A DNA stretch of 48,367 nt, from assembly GCF_019039105.1 (NCBI RefSeq), contig NZ_JAHPIV010000010.1, positions 1 to 48,367 of the forward strand. The letters run 5' to 3'. The notes beneath the pieces are model-generated. The model did no database searches and was not told where the DNA came from. It saw only the letters and a list, made by a program, of their open reading frames with translations. The position numbers and the translations under genes are program-made. Positions 36,127 to 46,725 of this stretch are shown here, piece after piece. Within the stretch, counting starts at the first letter, position 1, and each line of letters begins with the position of its first letter. The DNA is from Desertibacillus haloalkaliphilus (GTDB lineage: Bacteria > Bacillota > Bacilli > Bacillales > KJ1-10-99).

Positions 36127-36154
36127 CACAAAAAACAAACAATTGCGTATAGTA
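36127..36154 (+). promoter_or_regulatory. Candidate mother-cell (sigma-K/sigma-E) promoter of spoVK
   Basis: CACA at 36127-36130, 15 bp, then CGTATAGTA at 36146-36154, which fits sigma-K (AC, then CATANNNTA) with one mismatch and overlaps a looser sigma-E match. The leader is about 30 nt. In B. subtilis spoVK is a mother-cell gene. Confidence 0.45.
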
Positions 36155-36189
36155 GAGTAAGGGATAGTGAAATTAAGGGGTGATGATTG

Positions 36190-37137
36190 ATGCAAAACCC
36201 GATAATTAGTTCGAGAGGACAAATAAATGTTGTGTTAAATCATCAAGAGAAATCAAGGAGATCTCGTCAACAACAACAATTTTTATCTTCAGAAGAACGT
36301 GAAAAGCATTACGTGCTAGAGCGCGTTGAAAAAGAATTAGAATCGCTTGTCGGACTAACGGATGTACGACGATTTCTTAAAGAAGTATACGCATGGCTTT
36401 ATATTAATAAATGTCGAAAAGAGCAAGGGTTAAAAGTGACGAAACAATCTCTTCATATGATCTTTAAGGGGAATCCGGGTACGGGGAAAACAACTGTCGC
36501 CCGCCTTATTGCTAAGTTTTTTTATGAGATGAATGTGCTGTCAAAAGGTCATTTAATTGAAGTTGAGAGAGCCGATCTAGTAGGCGAATATATCGGTCAT
36601 ACAGCGCAAAAAACGCGTGATATGATTAAAAAGGCTCAAGGTGGCGTTTTGTTTATTGATGAAGCGTATTCACTTGCACGTGGAGGCGAAAAGGATTTTG
36701 GAAAAGAAGCGATTGATACGCTAGTGAAATCGATGGAGGATCAACAGCATGATTTTGTGTTGATCCTGGCTGGCTATTCTGCAGAGATGGACTATTTTCT
36801 TTCCCTAAACCCTGGTTTGCCATCAAGATTCCCTGTAAATATTGATTTTCCTGACTATACAACCGATGAATTAATGGAAATTGGCAGGCGATTGTTAGAC
36901 GAGAGAGAGTACCGCTTGACAAAAGATGGAGAGTGGAAGGTCCGTGATTATTTAAAAAGAGTGAAAGCGGAACATAAGCGTGCATTTAGTAATGGCCGGT
37001 TTATTCGAAATTTAATCGAGCAAGCGATTCGAGCGCAAGCGGTTCGCCTTTTAGCTGAAGATCAATATAATCGTGATATGTTGACAACACTTTGTGCTGA
37101 CGATTTTGATTTTGAAAATGGCCATGTTGAACCATGA
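36190..37137 (+). CDS. spoVK: Stage V sporulation protein K, AAA+ ATPase
   Basis: A 315-residue AAA+ protein of the CbbX/CfxQ branch, needed for spore maturation in B. subtilis. Walker A GNPGTGKT is at 94-101, Walker B reads GVLFIDEAYSLARGG, and the C-terminal lid has NGRFIRNLIEQAIRAQA. The N-terminal 50 residues are polar and basic. ATG 36190 follows AAGGGGTGA by about 6 nt; TTG 36187 is closer and less likely. hflX and ynbB follow in the same order as in B. subtilis. Confidence 0.93.
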   Translation: MQNPIISSRGQINVVLNHQEKSRRSRQQQQFLSSEEREKHYVLERVEKELESLVGLTDVRRFLKEVYAWLYINKCRKEQGLKVTKQSLHMIFKGNPGTGKTTVARLIAKFFYEMNVLSKGHLIEVERADLVGEYIGHTAQKTRDMIKKAQGGVLFIDEAYSLARGGEKDFGKEAIDTLVKSMEDQQHDFVLILAGYSAEMDYFLSLNPGLPSRFPVNIDFPDYTTDELMEIGRRLLDEREYRLTKDGEWKVRDYLKRVKAEHKRAFSNGRFIRNLIEQAIRAQAVRLLAEDQYNRDMLTTLCADDFDFENGHVEP

Positions 37138-37303
37138 TTTGAGGGGGTTGTCCTGAAGGGAAGAAAGAACCTTTGAAGGCAACCCCATCTGTCGATATAC
37201 TTATGAATTGTGAATGTAAGGGAATGATAGGTGTTGTATGAGGGAAGGATGACGTATACAATAAACGTGATGAAATTTGTAGAAAAGGTAGTGATGATTT
37301 CCA

Positions 37304-38590
37304 TTGCATGAACAAGTCCGAACAAATGAAGAGCGTGTGCTTTTAGTTGGTTGCCATACCGACGAGCATACTGAGGAGCACTTTAGCTATTCGATGGAAG
37401 AGTTAAAGTCACTAACAATAACAGCTGAAGGAATCCCTGTAAGCGAGGTTGTCCAAAAACGGAAAAAAATTGATCCTGCCACGTATATCGGGAAGGGAAA
37501 AGTTGAAGAAATAGCTACAATCGTTTCTGAGAAGGAAATAGATGTGGTCATTTTCAATGATGAGTTAACAGCGAGTCAAGTACGTAACTTATCGAGTTTC
37601 TTAGAGGTAAGAATTATTGATCGTACCCAACTCATATTAGATATCTTTTCAAAACGTGCCTTCTCAAAAGAAGGGAAGCTCCAAGTGGAGTTAGCGCAAT
37701 TGAACTACCTCTTACCCCGTTTAATGGGAAAAGGGACCGCGCTTTCTCGTTTAGGTGGGGGAATTGGTACGAGAGGTCCTGGGGAAACTAAACTTGAGAC
37801 CGATCGACGTCATATTCGTAAACGTATGGATGAAATCCGAGCACAATTACAGTCAGTCGTTAAGCACCGGAAACGATACCGAGATCGAAGGAAGCGAAAC
37901 AACATGCTTCAAATCGCCCTTGTCGGGTATACGAATGCGGGAAAATCAACGATATTGAATCGACTAACAAGAGCTGAAACCCTCGAAGAGAACCAATTAT
38001 TTGCAACGCTTGACCCAACGACTAGGAAATTAAAGCTCCCGAATGGACTAACAACGCTACTAACCGATACCGTTGGATTTATTCAAGACTTACCAACAAC
38101 ACTCATTGCGGCGTTCAGTTCGACGCTTGAGGAAGTTCGCGAGGCGGATTTGATTTTACATGTCGTTGATGCTTCTAACGAAAATCATTTTGAACATGAA
38201 AGGACGGTCCTTGATTTATTAGAAGAACTAGAGGTCTCAAGTGTGCCGATTGTAACGGTTTATAATAAGAGGGACCAAATCAGTCAAGATTTTATACCGA
38301 CAGTCGGTGACGATTCGATCTTACTATCTGCATATGATCAACAGGACTTACAGCGTTTAAGTGAACGTATTGAACAGGTTTTAAAGCAACAAATGATGTT
38401 TTATCGCGCGTTTATTCCTATAAGTGAAGGGCAATTACTTTCGCGCTGTAAGTCAGAAACGCTGTTACAGCAGCAAGTCTGGCATGAGGAGTTGGATGCT
38501 TACGAGTACAGTGGTTATGTTCATCCCTCGCTGGCGATTGCAAATGAATTAACAAATAAACCGATGAGTGCCATTAAGAAGGAGAAATAG
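37304..38590 (+). CDS. hflX: Ribosome-associated GTPase HflX
   Basis: A GTPase that binds the 50S subunit and splits or rescues stalled ribosomes under stress. The 428-residue protein has the N-terminal HflX domain ([34 protein letters not shown]), a helical linker with [19 protein letters not shown], then the G domain: GYTNAGKS (G1), [10 protein letters not shown] (G3) and NKRD (G4). The start is TTG 37304, with GGTAGTGATG as a weak SD; the ATG at 37308 is out of frame. ynbB begins directly after the stop, so both are in one operon. Confidence 0.94.
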   Translation: MHEQVRTNEERVLLVGCHTDEHTEEHFSYSMEELKSLTITAEGIPVSEVVQKRKKIDPATYIGKGKVEEIATIVSEKEIDVVIFNDELTASQVRNLSSFLEVRIIDRTQLILDIFSKRAFSKEGKLQVELAQLNYLLPRLMGKGTALSRLGGGIGTRGPGETKLETDRRHIRKRMDEIRAQLQSVVKHRKRYRDRRKRNNMLQIALVGYTNAGKSTILNRLTRAETLEENQLFATLDPTTRKLKLPNGLTTLLTDTVGFIQDLPTTLIAAFSSTLEEVREADLILHVVDASNENHFEHERTVLDLLEELEVSSVPIVTVYNKRDQISQDFIPTVGDDSILLSAYDQQDLQRLSERIEQVLKQQMMFYRAFIPISEGQLLSRCKSETLLQQQVWHEELDAYEYSGYVHPSLAIANELTNKPMSAIKKEK

Positions 38591-39868
38591 ATGTACGAAC
38601 AATTTCAATTTGGAAACCAATTAACGAATATTATAGAAGACGTTGAAGCTCAGATCGCTGATGTTCATCGACGAGTAGATCAGAATGTTGAAAATAATCA
38701 ATATCGACTGATGCAAGCCTTTCGTCACCATCAAGTATCTGACTTTCATTTTACACCTTCAACAGGGTATGGATATGATGACGCGGGGCGAGACACGCTT
38801 GAAGCGATCTATGCGGAAGTATTTGGAGCTGAGGCAGCTTTGGTACGTCCGCAAATCATTTCCGGAACACATGCGATCGCAACAGCTCTTTTTGGTATTC
38901 TTCGTCCGCAAGATGAGTTGTTATATATGACAGGCGCACCGTACGACACATTAGAAGAAGTAGTCGGTGTGCGCGGGAATGGCAATGGTTCGTTGAATGA
39001 TTACGATATTTCCTATCGGGCGATCCCTTTAAAAGAGGATGGAACGATCGATTATCCACAAGTTAAAGCAGCCATTCATGATCGTACAAAGATGATTGGA
39101 ATCCAGCGTTCGAAAGGTTATGCAAATCGCCCATCATTCACAATTGAAGAAATAAAAGAGATGATTCAGTATGTGAAAGCGATTAAGCCGGATGTTATTG
39201 TGTTTGTCGATAACTGTTACGGAGAGTTTGTCGAGACGAAAGAGCCGTGTCATGTCGGTGCAGACATTATTGCTGGGTCACTAATCAAAAATCCAGGAGG
39301 TGGCATTGTCAAGACAGGTGGCTATTTAGTTGGAAAGCAAGAGTTAGTTGAGATGTCGTCATATCGATTAGCCGCACCGGGCATTGGTAGTGAAGGGGGA
39401 GCATCTTTATATAGTTTGCTAGAAATGTACCAAGGGCTTTTTCTTGCTCCACATGTAGTCGGACAAGCATTAAAAGGGGCGGTTTTTACGGCAGCATTTC
39501 TAGAAAAGTTAGGTATGGACACAACGCCGAGTTGGAAGGAGAAACGGACCGATCTAATCCAAGCGGTTCAATTTGGCGAAAAGGATCGCATGGTCGCGTT
39601 CTGTCAGGCGATTCAAGCCGCCTCACCAATTAACTCTCATGTAACACCACAGCCAAGTCCGATGCCTGGATATGAAGATCATGTCATTATGGCTGCTGGA
39701 ACGTTTATTCAAGGAGCGAGTATTGAGTTGACAGCGGATGGACCGCTACGTTCTCCGTATGTGGCCTATGTTCAAGGTGGACTAACATACGCGCATGTCA
39801 AACTTGCGGTCATTTCTGCGATTGATCATCTTTTACAAACAAAAGACATTCGTTTAGAGGTGACTTAA
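38591..39868 (+). CDS. ynbB: YnbB, PLP-dependent methionine gamma-lyase/aluminium resistance family protein
   Basis: A 425-residue fold-type I PLP enzyme of the Met_gamma_lyase (PF06838) family, often annotated as aluminium resistance protein. The substrate is unproven; a C-S lyase role is inferred. Visible features are GRDTLEAIYAEVFGAE, QIISGTHAIATALFG, FVDNCYGEFVE (the Asp that contacts the PLP ring) and SLIKNPGGGIVKTGGY with candidate Schiff-base lysines. The ATG abuts the hflX stop, with AAGGAG inside the hflX end. This is the conserved position between hflX and glnR. Confidence 0.9.
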   Translation: MYEQFQFGNQLTNIIEDVEAQIADVHRRVDQNVENNQYRLMQAFRHHQVSDFHFTPSTGYGYDDAGRDTLEAIYAEVFGAEAALVRPQIISGTHAIATALFGILRPQDELLYMTGAPYDTLEEVVGVRGNGNGSLNDYDISYRAIPLKEDGTIDYPQVKAAIHDRTKMIGIQRSKGYANRPSFTIEEIKEMIQYVKAIKPDVIVFVDNCYGEFVETKEPCHVGADIIAGSLIKNPGGGIVKTGGYLVGKQELVEMSSYRLAAPGIGSEGGASLYSLLEMYQGLFLAPHVVGQALKGAVFTAAFLEKLGMDTTPSWKEKRTDLIQAVQFGEKDRMVAFCQAIQAASPINSHVTPQPSPMPGYEDHVIMAAGTFIQGASIELTADGPLRSPYVAYVQGGLTYAHVKLAVISAIDHLLQTKDIRLEVT

Positions 39869-39873
39869 AAACC

Positions 39874-39897
39874 GGCGGTATGTCCGCCTTGCTTTTT
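39874..39897 (+). terminator. Terminator of the spoVK-hflX-ynbB region
   Basis: A short GC stem GGCGG (39874-39878) with CCGCC (39884-39888), then TTGCTTTTT. Confidence 0.65.
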
Positions 39898-39929
39898 GTC
39901 GAAGTAGACAGAAAGTTAAAAAATTATGG

Positions 39930-39969
39930 TGTTAGAAAACCTTACATATAGTTGACAATTAAGGTCACA
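39930..39969. promoter_or_regulatory. Two GlnR/TnrA boxes upstream of glnRA
   Basis: Box 1, TGTTAGAAAACCTTACA (39930-39946), fits TGTNA-N7-TNACA perfectly. Box 2, TGACAATTAAGGTCACA (39953-39969), fits with one mismatch and covers the -35 element. The centres are 23 bp apart, about two helical turns, as in B. subtilis glnRA. Confidence 0.88.
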
Positions 39970-39980
39970 CTAGATATACT
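39952..39980 (+). promoter_or_regulatory. Sigma-A promoter of glnRA
   Basis: TTGACA (39952-39957), 17-bp spacer, TATACT (39975-39980). Box 2 overlaps the -35 and spacer, so GlnR binding would block polymerase. Confidence 0.88.
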
Positions 39981-40010
39981 AAAACTAGTTTAAGAGAAGG
40001 AGGTATTGTT

Positions 40011-40406
40011 ATGAGGGACGAAATGAGACGTAACATGCCACTTTTTTCAATTGGAATCGTTAAGAAATTAACTGAATTATCAGCACGACAAATTCGTTAT
40101 TATGAAGAGCATAACTTAATATGCCCAGCTCGAACAGAAGGAAACCAACGGCTTTTTTCTTTTAATGATGTCGATAAGCTCCTGGAAATTAAGTCATTGC
40201 TTGAGCAAGGCATTAACATATCAGGGATAAAGCAAATCTTTGAAATGAAAAATGAACCGAGTTCTGAAGCTATAGCTGCAAAAGTCCAGCATCGAGACAT
40301 GTCAAACAAAGAGCTGAGAAAACATTTGAAAAACGAATTGGTGATGGCAGGGAGACATGGGAAGGCATCTATTATTCAAGGCCAGCTCTCACGATTCTTT
40401 CACTAA
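40011..40406 (+). CDS. glnR: Glutamine synthetase repressor GlnR
   Basis: A MerR-family repressor of glnRA when glutamine is plentiful; it senses this through feedback-inhibited glutamine synthetase. The 131-residue protein begins with a winged HTH ([29 protein letters not shown]) and ends in SRFFH, the typical C-terminal tail of GlnR that responds to GlnA. ATG 40011 follows GAAGGAGG. glnA lies 55 bp downstream with no terminator between, so the operon is autoregulated through the two boxes upstream. Confidence 0.96.
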   Translation: MRDEMRRNMPLFSIGIVKKLTELSARQIRYYEEHNLICPARTEGNQRLFSFNDVDKLLEIKSLLEQGINISGIKQIFEMKNEPSSEAIAAKVQHRDMSNKELRKHLKNELVMAGRHGKASIIQGQLSRFFH

Positions 40407-40461
40407 GTTATCAATTCTTTTTAAATATTAAATTCAAAGTTTTGAAAGGGGAATACATAAT

Positions 40462-41811
40462 ATGAGTAAGTATACACGAGAAGACATTACCCGGATGGCG
40501 GAAGAGGAAAATGTACGCTTTATTCGTCTGCAATTTACTGATTTGTTAGGGACAATCAAAAACGTAGAAATCCCGGTTGATCAATTACAAAAAGCACTCG
40601 ATAATCAAATGATGTTTGATGGTTCTTCAATTGAAGGTTTCGTTCGAATTGAAGAATCAGATATGTATTTATATCCTGATTTAAATACTTGGGTGATCTT
40701 CCCTTGGACGCCTGAAAAAGGGAAAGTAGCGCGACTCATTTGTGATATCTATCAGCCAGGTAGTCCAGGTGAGGAACCTACCCCATTTGAAGGTGATCCT
40801 CGTGGTATTTTAAAACGTGTTTTAAAAGAGGCAGAAGAATTAGGATTTACTGATTTTAATATTGGACCAGAGCCTGAGTTTTTCTTATTTAAAAATGATG
40901 AAAAAGGTGAGCCGACGCTTGAACTTAACGATAAAGGTGGCTACTTTGACTTAGCGCCAACTGATTTGGGTGAAAACTGCCGACGTGATATCGTTCTTGA
41001 GCTTGAAGATATGGGTTTTGAAATCGAAGCTTCTCACCATGAGGTTGCTCCGGGCCAACATGAAATTGATTTCAAATATGCGGATGCGATTTCAAGCTGT
41101 GATGATATCCAAACGTTTAAGCTGGTTGTAAAGACAATTGCACGTAAGCATGGTCTTCACGCAACATTCATGCCTAAGCCATTATTCGGTGTTAATGGTT
41201 CAGGGATGCACTGTAATATGTCATTATTTAAAGGTAAAGAAAATGTTTTCTATGATGAGTCAACAGAAACGCAATTAAGTGAAACTGCGATGCAGTTTTT
41301 ATCAGGTATTCTAGAGCATGCCCAAGCGTTTACGGCGATCACAAATCCAATTGTTAACTCTTATAAGCGCCTTGTTCCTGGATATGAGGCACCAGTATAT
41401 GTAGCGTGGTCATTACGTAACCGTAGTCCACTTGTACGTATCCCGAACTCTCGTGGTTTAAGTACACGTGTTGAGGTGCGAAGCCCGGATCCAGCGGCTA
41501 ACCCTTACTTAGCGATGGCAGCAATGCTAGCAGCTGGTCTTGATGGGATTAAGAAAAAAGCAACACCTCCAAGTGCGACTGATCGCAATATTTATGTGAT
41601 GAGTAGAGAAGAGCGTGAGGAAGAAGGAATTAAAGACCTTCCAGCAACATTGAAAGAAGCTCTAGATACTCTTTTAAAAGACGAGGTTCTTATTAAGGCT
41701 CTTGGCGAACATGCAATCGAGCACTTTGCAGAGGCGAAAGAAATTGAATGGGATATGTTCCGTACGCAAGTTCACCCTTGGGAGCGCGAACAGTATATGC
41801 AAACGTATTAA
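40462..41811 (+). CDS. glnA: Glutamine synthetase type I-alpha
   Basis: Condenses glutamate and ammonia to glutamine with ATP. The 449-residue length is that of the Firmicute GSI-alpha form, which is not adenylylated but feedback-inhibited by glutamine. Visible motifs are [19 protein letters not shown], the EPEFFLF metal ligands, [15 protein letters not shown], and NRSPLVRIP near the ATP site. ATG 40462 follows GAAAGGGG. Its product also acts as the partner of GlnR and TnrA in nitrogen signalling. Confidence 0.98.
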   Translation: MSKYTREDITRMAEEENVRFIRLQFTDLLGTIKNVEIPVDQLQKALDNQMMFDGSSIEGFVRIEESDMYLYPDLNTWVIFPWTPEKGKVARLICDIYQPGSPGEEPTPFEGDPRGILKRVLKEAEELGFTDFNIGPEPEFFLFKNDEKGEPTLELNDKGGYFDLAPTDLGENCRRDIVLELEDMGFEIEASHHEVAPGQHEIDFKYADAISSCDDIQTFKLVVKTIARKHGLHATFMPKPLFGVNGSGMHCNMSLFKGKENVFYDESTETQLSETAMQFLSGILEHAQAFTAITNPIVNSYKRLVPGYEAPVYVAWSLRNRSPLVRIPNSRGLSTRVEVRSPDPAANPYLAMAAMLAAGLDGIKKKATPPSATDRNIYVMSREEREEEGIKDLPATLKEALDTLLKDEVLIKALGEHAIEHFAEAKEIEWDMFRTQVHPWEREQYMQTY

Positions 41812-41824
41812 TATGGATATTAAG

Positions 41825-41853
41825 CCCTCGGCACAATGTGTTGAGGGTTTTTT
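41825..41853 (+). terminator. Intrinsic terminator of glnRA
   Basis: CCCTC (41825-41829) pairs with GAGGG (41843-41847), with inner CAC/GTG, followed by six Ts. Confidence 0.88.
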
Positions 41854-41931
41854 CTACTCTTCATTGTAGTAGAGCTCTTGTATTGATTAGAAGAAAAAGG
41901 GTGCTCTAAAACAATTCATAACATTTTCTTA

Positions 41932-42093
41932 TTAATGTTCGGATTCATCGTGATCTTCTTGCTGGTCGACGGGCTTCTCTTTTAAATTTTTGTCCTCTTT
42001 AGGTGGTCGGTATTCCCCTAACGGTTGTCGAAAACGAGATGAAATATAGGCGAGTAGGGCTACTCCAAAATAAGCAATTAATCCTTTTAACAA
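41932..42093 (-). CDS. Small membrane protein, about 53 residues, unknown
   Basis: An open frame on the minus strand between glnA and lexA. From the TTG at 42093 it encodes one hydrophobic helix (LKGLIAYFGVALLAYI, about residues 2-17) followed by a charged tail (RPPKEDKNLKEKPVDQQEDHDESEH). A GGGGGTGA site 5 nt upstream supports this start; longer in-frame starts (ATG 42099, GTG 42165) lack well-spaced sites. I do not recognise the family. A terminator separates it from lexA. The reading is plausible but less certain than its neighbours. Confidence 0.55.
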   Translation of the reverse strand: MLKGLIAYFGVALLAYISSRFRQPLGEYRPPKEDKNLKEKPVDQQEDHDESEH

Positions 42094-42229
42094 TATCATC
42101 ACCCCCATTAGCACAGTATTCATTTGTAGAGTTGTTTTGTGCTTAAACAGGAATGGATTAGGCACTTGGTGTTACTGTCGTTCAAAGAATAAGCGGGTGA
42201 GTATTGATAGGTTTAGTTGAGGAAGGACA

Positions 42230-42264
42230 AAAAGATACTAGAGTTCCTGAATCTAGTATCTTTT
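42230..42264 (-). terminator. Terminator of lexA
   Basis: A perfect 13-bp stem (42230-42242 with 42252-42264) and a 9-nt loop, located 9 bp beyond the lexA stop. Read on the minus strand it ends CTTTTTG. Confidence 0.9.
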
Positions 42265-42272
42265 CTATAATG

Positions 42273-42902
42273 TTAGTGGATGGTACGAAATACCCCGATG
42301 ACTTTTCCTAATACTTTACAGTCTTTCAAAATAATCGGTTCCATTGTAGTGTTTTCAGGTTGTAGGCGGATGTAATCTTTTTCTTTAAAAAAACGTTTTA
42401 CAGTTGCTTCATCCTCTTCAGTCATTGCGACAATGATGTCGCCATTTGAAGCTGTTTGTTGTTGGCGGACGATAACCATGTCACCATCATAGATGCCTGC
42501 CTCTATCATACTATCTCCTTGAATGATTAGGATAAATACGTTGTCATCAGAGACGAGTCGTTCAGGTAGAGGTAAATATTCTTCTACGTTTTCAATTGCA
42601 GTGATGGGTTGTCCAGCGGTTACCTTACCGACAACAGGGACATATGCGGTGTTCGCTTCTGAGATTTCTGTTGCTTCATTCATGGAATCTGGATCGAGTA
42701 CTTCGATTGCTCGAGGTTTAGTTGGATCGCGACGAATAAGACCTTTCTTTTCTAGACGTGATAAATGCCCATGTACGGTTGAACTTGAAGCTAAACCAAC
42801 GGCTTCACCAATTTCGCGTACAGATGGTGGGTATCCTTTTGATCGGACTTCATGTTTGATATAATCTAAGATTTCCTGTTGACGCTTTGAGAGTTTTGTC
42901 AT
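42273..42902 (-). CDS. lexA: SOS response repressor LexA (DinR)
   Basis: A repressor of DNA damage genes that self-cleaves when RecA filaments form. The 209-residue protein has an N-terminal winged HTH ([21 protein letters not shown]), the cleavage bond Ala96-Gly97 (VTAGQP), the nucleophile Ser131 (GDSMIEAGI) and Lys169 (EATVKRFF); all are intact. The ATG is preceded by GAGGTG on the minus strand. It is divergent from yneA and shares with it a control region that holds three SOS boxes. Confidence 0.98.
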   Translation of the reverse strand: MTKLSKRQQEILDYIKHEVRSKGYPPSVREIGEAVGLASSSTVHGHLSRLEKKGLIRRDPTKPRAIEVLDPDSMNEATEISEANTAYVPVVGKVTAGQPITAIENVEEYLPLPERLVSDDNVFILIIQGDSMIEAGIYDGDMVIVRQQQTASNGDIIVAMTEEDEATVKRFFKEKDYIRLQPENTTMEPIILKDCKVLGKVIGVFRTIH

Positions 42903-42938
42903 CTACGACACCTCACTTTACCGAATTTTGTTATAAAA

Positions 42939-42967
42939 ATTATACCATGCGTTAATTACTAATGCAA
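42939..42967 (-). promoter_or_regulatory. Sigma-A promoter of lexA
   Basis: On the minus strand TTGCAT (42967-42962) and TATAAT (42944-42939) are separated by 17 bp. SOS box 1 overlaps the -35. Confidence 0.8.
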
Positions 42968-43038
42968 ACATAAGTTCTAAATCTCCTATTGACGAGAACG
43001 TATGATCCTCATATACTGAGTATAAGAACAAGTATTCT
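42965..43038. promoter_or_regulatory. Three LexA boxes in the lexA-yneA control region
   Basis: CAAACATAAGTTCT (42965-42978), AGAACGTATGATCC (42995-43008) and AGAACAAGTATTCT (43025-43038) each match GAAC-N4-GTTC with one mismatch in the core. They are spaced by exactly 30 bp. Box 1 covers the lexA -35, box 2 the yneA spacer, box 3 the yneA start region. Confidence 0.85.
42989..43017 (+). promoter_or_regulatory. Sigma-A promoter of yneA
   Basis: TTGACG (42989-42994), 17-bp spacer, TATACT (43012-43017), with LexA box 2 lying inside the spacer. Confidence 0.82.
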
Positions 43039-43058
43039 GGTTTTGAGGTGAGGATAAT

Positions 43059-44038
<980 letters not shown>

Positions 44039-44116
44039 AAGAGTAGAAGTGATCATGTAAAGTGATAAAAGGTTATTTGGAAAGAGAGTAGAGTACCCCA
44101 TAGGAGGTTTAATAGG

Positions 44117-44362
44117 ATGTTATCGAAAGAAAAACTTGCACGAATTAATGAATTAGCGAAGCGTTCGAAAACAACTGGATTAACAAAAGAAGAAACAAAA
44201 GAACAACAAAAGCTTCGCCAAGAATATATAAAAGCATTTCGTGGCTCATTTGAAAACCAACTTCATTCTGTTAAAGTGGTTGATGAAAAAGGCAACGATG
44301 TTACGCCTTCAAAATTAAAAGCAAGTAAAAAGAATCGTCATCAAAATGGATTTCAACATTAA
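44117..44362 (+). CDS. ynzC: YnzC, DUF896 family protein
   Basis: An 81-residue protein of the UPF0291/DUF896 family, seen from [37 protein letters not shown] and the basic tail. The N-terminal half is a helical hairpin in homologues. ATG 44117 follows TAGGAGGT. It closes the SOS operon yneA-yneB-ynzC, though a 78-bp gap leaves room for separate control. Function is unknown. Confidence 0.92.
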   Translation: MLSKEKLARINELAKRSKTTGLTKEETKEQQKLRQEYIKAFRGSFENQLHSVKVVDEKGNDVTPSKLKASKKNRHQNGFQH

Positions 44363-44378
44363 TTAACTGACTCAATGG

Positions 44379-44487
44379 CTGTCCTACAAGTGATTGTATA
44401 CCTCGTTAAACAATACGGTACCATTTCAAATGAAGTGCTGCATATTGTGCGAAGGTCGCTATTACTTGATTTCGGGACAGTTTTTTT
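44379..44487 (+). terminator. Long hairpin after ynzC, copy 1 of a repeat family
   Basis: CTGTCC (44379-44384) pairs with GGACAG (44475-44480), and AAGTGAT (44388-44394) pairs with ATTACTT (44461-44467). Seven Ts follow, so it can terminate the yneA operon. The first 29 bases are nearly identical to those at 46728-46756. Confidence 0.7.
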
Positions 44488-44710
44488 AGGTGGACGAACT
44501 TATATAAGTTGGATGCTATTTGTCCGGTAGACACGGCGTTTACGAGTGAATAAGTGATTGAATAAAATAAACAATTGATGAGTAGAATTGCGAAAAATGC
44601 AGAAAATAGAAATATCGATAAATTTTGCATGGATGCTTGTGCAAATAGGAGAGAAAGTATATGATGAGAAGCGTATACTTATCATGTGAACAAGGAAAGG
44701 ATGACGATAG
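44488..44710 (+). promoter_or_regulatory. tkt upstream region with promoter
   Basis: TTGTGC (44637-44642) and TATGAT (44660-44665) are separated by 17 bp. An inverted repeat AAGTATA (44655-44661) / TATACTT (44674-44680) overlaps the -10 and start point, suggesting an operator or hairpin. A 14-nt palindrome, AACTTATATAAGTT, lies at 44497-44510. No gene is supported here. Confidence 0.55.
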
Positions 44711-46705
44711 ATGACGTCAAGTGTCGAACAGTTAGCAGTAAATACCATTCGAACGTTATCAATTGATAGCATTGAAAAAGCCAATTCAGGACATCCGGGG
44801 ATGCCAATGGGGGCTGCGCCAATGGCATTTAGTTTATGGACTAAATTTATGAATCACAACCCTAGCAATCCAGATTGGTTTAACCGAGATCGTTTTGTGT
44901 TATCAGCAGGTCATGGTTCAATGCTTTTATATAGTTTATTGCATTTATCAGGATATGATGTGACTCTCGATGATTTGAAAAACTTCCGCCAATGGGGGAG
45001 CAGAACTCCAGGTCACCCTGAATTTGGACATACACCAGGGGTTGAAGCTACAACTGGACCATTAGGTCAAGGTGTGGCGATGGCTGTAGGTATGGCAATG
45101 GCAGAAAGACATTTAGCAGATACATATAATCGCGAAAATTATCCAATGATCGACCATTATACGTACACGATTTGTGGAGATGGTGATTTAATGGAGGGCG
45201 TTTCAGCTGAAGCGGCTTCATTAGCAGGTCACTTAAAGCTTGGTCGTTTAATTGTGCTTTATGATTCAAACGATATTTCACTTGATGGTGACTTACAGAT
45301 GTCATTTTCTGAGAGCATCGAAGACCGTTATAAGTCTTACGGTTGGCAAGTCATTCGCGTAGAAGACGGGACTGATCTTCAAGAGATTAATGAAGCGATT
45401 GCGGCTGCAAAAGCAGATGAACGCCCAACGATGATTGAAGTAAAAACGACAATCGGCTTTGGATCTCCAAACAAAGGTGGGAAATCAGCATCACACGGTG
45501 CACCATTAGGTGATGATGAAAGAAAATTAACAAAAGAAGCTTACAAATGGGATTTTGAAAGCGAATTCCACGTCCCAGACGAGGTTGCTGAATTTTTTGC
45601 AAACCTAAAAGCTCAGGGACAAGAAAAAGAAGAAGCTTGGAATCAAATGTTTGCAAAATATAAAGAAGATCATCCAGAATTAGCCGAACAATTATCTTTA
45701 GCGATGAAGGGTGAATTACCAGAAGGATGGGATGCTGATGCCCCTGTTTATGAAGCGGGCAAAGATAACGTTGCGACTCGTGCATCTTCTGGAGAAGCGC
45801 TTAATGCCTTTGCTAAAAATGTTCCACAAGTGTTTGGTGGTTCAGCAGATTTAGCTTCTTCAAATAAAACATTACTAAAAGATGAAAGTAATTTTACTCA
45901 TGAAGACTATAGTGGACGTAACGTCTGGTTTGGTGTTCGTGAATTCGCAATGGGAGCAGCTGTAAATGGAATGGCTCTTCATGGTGGTGTAAAACCATAT
46001 GGGGCAACATTCTTTGTCTTTTCTGATTATTTACGTCCAGCGATTCGTTTAGCTGCTTTAATGCAAATTCCTTCAACGTTTGTGTTCACCCATGACAGTA
46101 TTGCTGTTGGTGAAGACGGACCGACACATGAGCCAGTTGAACAATTAGCATCTTTACGTGCGATGCCTGGGTTATCGATCATCCGTCCTGCTGATGGTAA
46201 TGAAACAGTAGCAGCGTGGAAGATCGCACTAGAAAGTCAAGATGTCCCACACGCACTTGTATTTACACGTCAAAACTTAATGACGATGGATGGTACGGCT
46301 GAAAAGGCGTATGAAGGCGTTAAAAAAGGTGCTTATGTCGTGTCAGAGGCAGCTCAAAAACCTACCGCACTATTGTTAGCATCTGGTTCAGAAGTGAATT
46401 TGGCAGTTGAGGCACAACAAGCACTTGAAAAAGAAGGAATCCATGTGAATGTTGTAAGTATGCCTAGCTGGGATCGTTTTGAAAAACAATCAACTGAATA
46501 TAAAGAGAGTGTTATTCCTAGCAACGTTAAAGCACGTTTGGGAATCGAGATGGGTGCTTCATTAGGTTGGAGCAAGTATGTTGGTGACCAAGGGGATGTA
46601 TTGGCTATTGATCAGTTCGGCGCATCTGCACCTGGGGATAAAATTATTGCAGAGTATGGATTTACTGTAGAAAATGTTGTATCAAAAGTAAAAGCAATGT
46701 TTTAA
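44711..46705 (+). CDS. tkt: Transketolase
   Basis: A thiamine diphosphate enzyme of the pentose phosphate pathway, moving two-carbon units between sugar phosphates. The 664-residue protein has the expected length and motifs: [28 protein letters not shown], the TPP motif [38 protein letters not shown], and a C-terminal domain with [14 protein letters not shown] 44711 follows AAGGA with loose spacing. It is a single-gene unit with its own promoter and terminator hairpin. Codon choice is biased, as for a highly expressed gene. Confidence 0.98.
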   Translation: MTSSVEQLAVNTIRTLSIDSIEKANSGHPGMPMGAAPMAFSLWTKFMNHNPSNPDWFNRDRFVLSAGHGSMLLYSLLHLSGYDVTLDDLKNFRQWGSRTPGHPEFGHTPGVEATTGPLGQGVAMAVGMAMAERHLADTYNRENYPMIDHYTYTICGDGDLMEGVSAEAASLAGHLKLGRLIVLYDSNDISLDGDLQMSFSESIEDRYKSYGWQVIRVEDGTDLQEINEAIAAAKADERPTMIEVKTTIGFGSPNKGGKSASHGAPLGDDERKLTKEAYKWDFESEFHVPDEVAEFFANLKAQGQEKEEAWNQMFAKYKEDHPELAEQLSLAMKGELPEGWDADAPVYEAGKDNVATRASSGEALNAFAKNVPQVFGGSADLASSNKTLLKDESNFTHEDYSGRNVWFGVREFAMGAAVNGMALHGGVKPYGATFFVFSDYLRPAIRLAALMQIPSTFVFTHDSIAVGEDGPTHEPVEQLASLRAMPGLSIIRPADGNETVAAWKIALESQDVPHALVFTRQNLMTMDGTAEKAYEGVKKGAYVVSEAAQKPTALLLASGSEVNLAVEAQQALEKEGIHVNVVSMPSWDRFEKQSTEYKESVIPSNVKARLGIEMGASLGWSKYVGDQGDVLAIDQFGASAPGDKIIAEYGFTVENVVSKVKAMF

Positions 46706-46725
46706 TTACATTTTGTCTGTCGCGG

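Noticed and set aside
44406-44630. Minus-strand frame of 74 codons upstream of tkt with a hydrophobic N-terminus
   Set aside because: No ribosome binding site before its ATG, and it runs across the terminator hairpin at 44379-44487.
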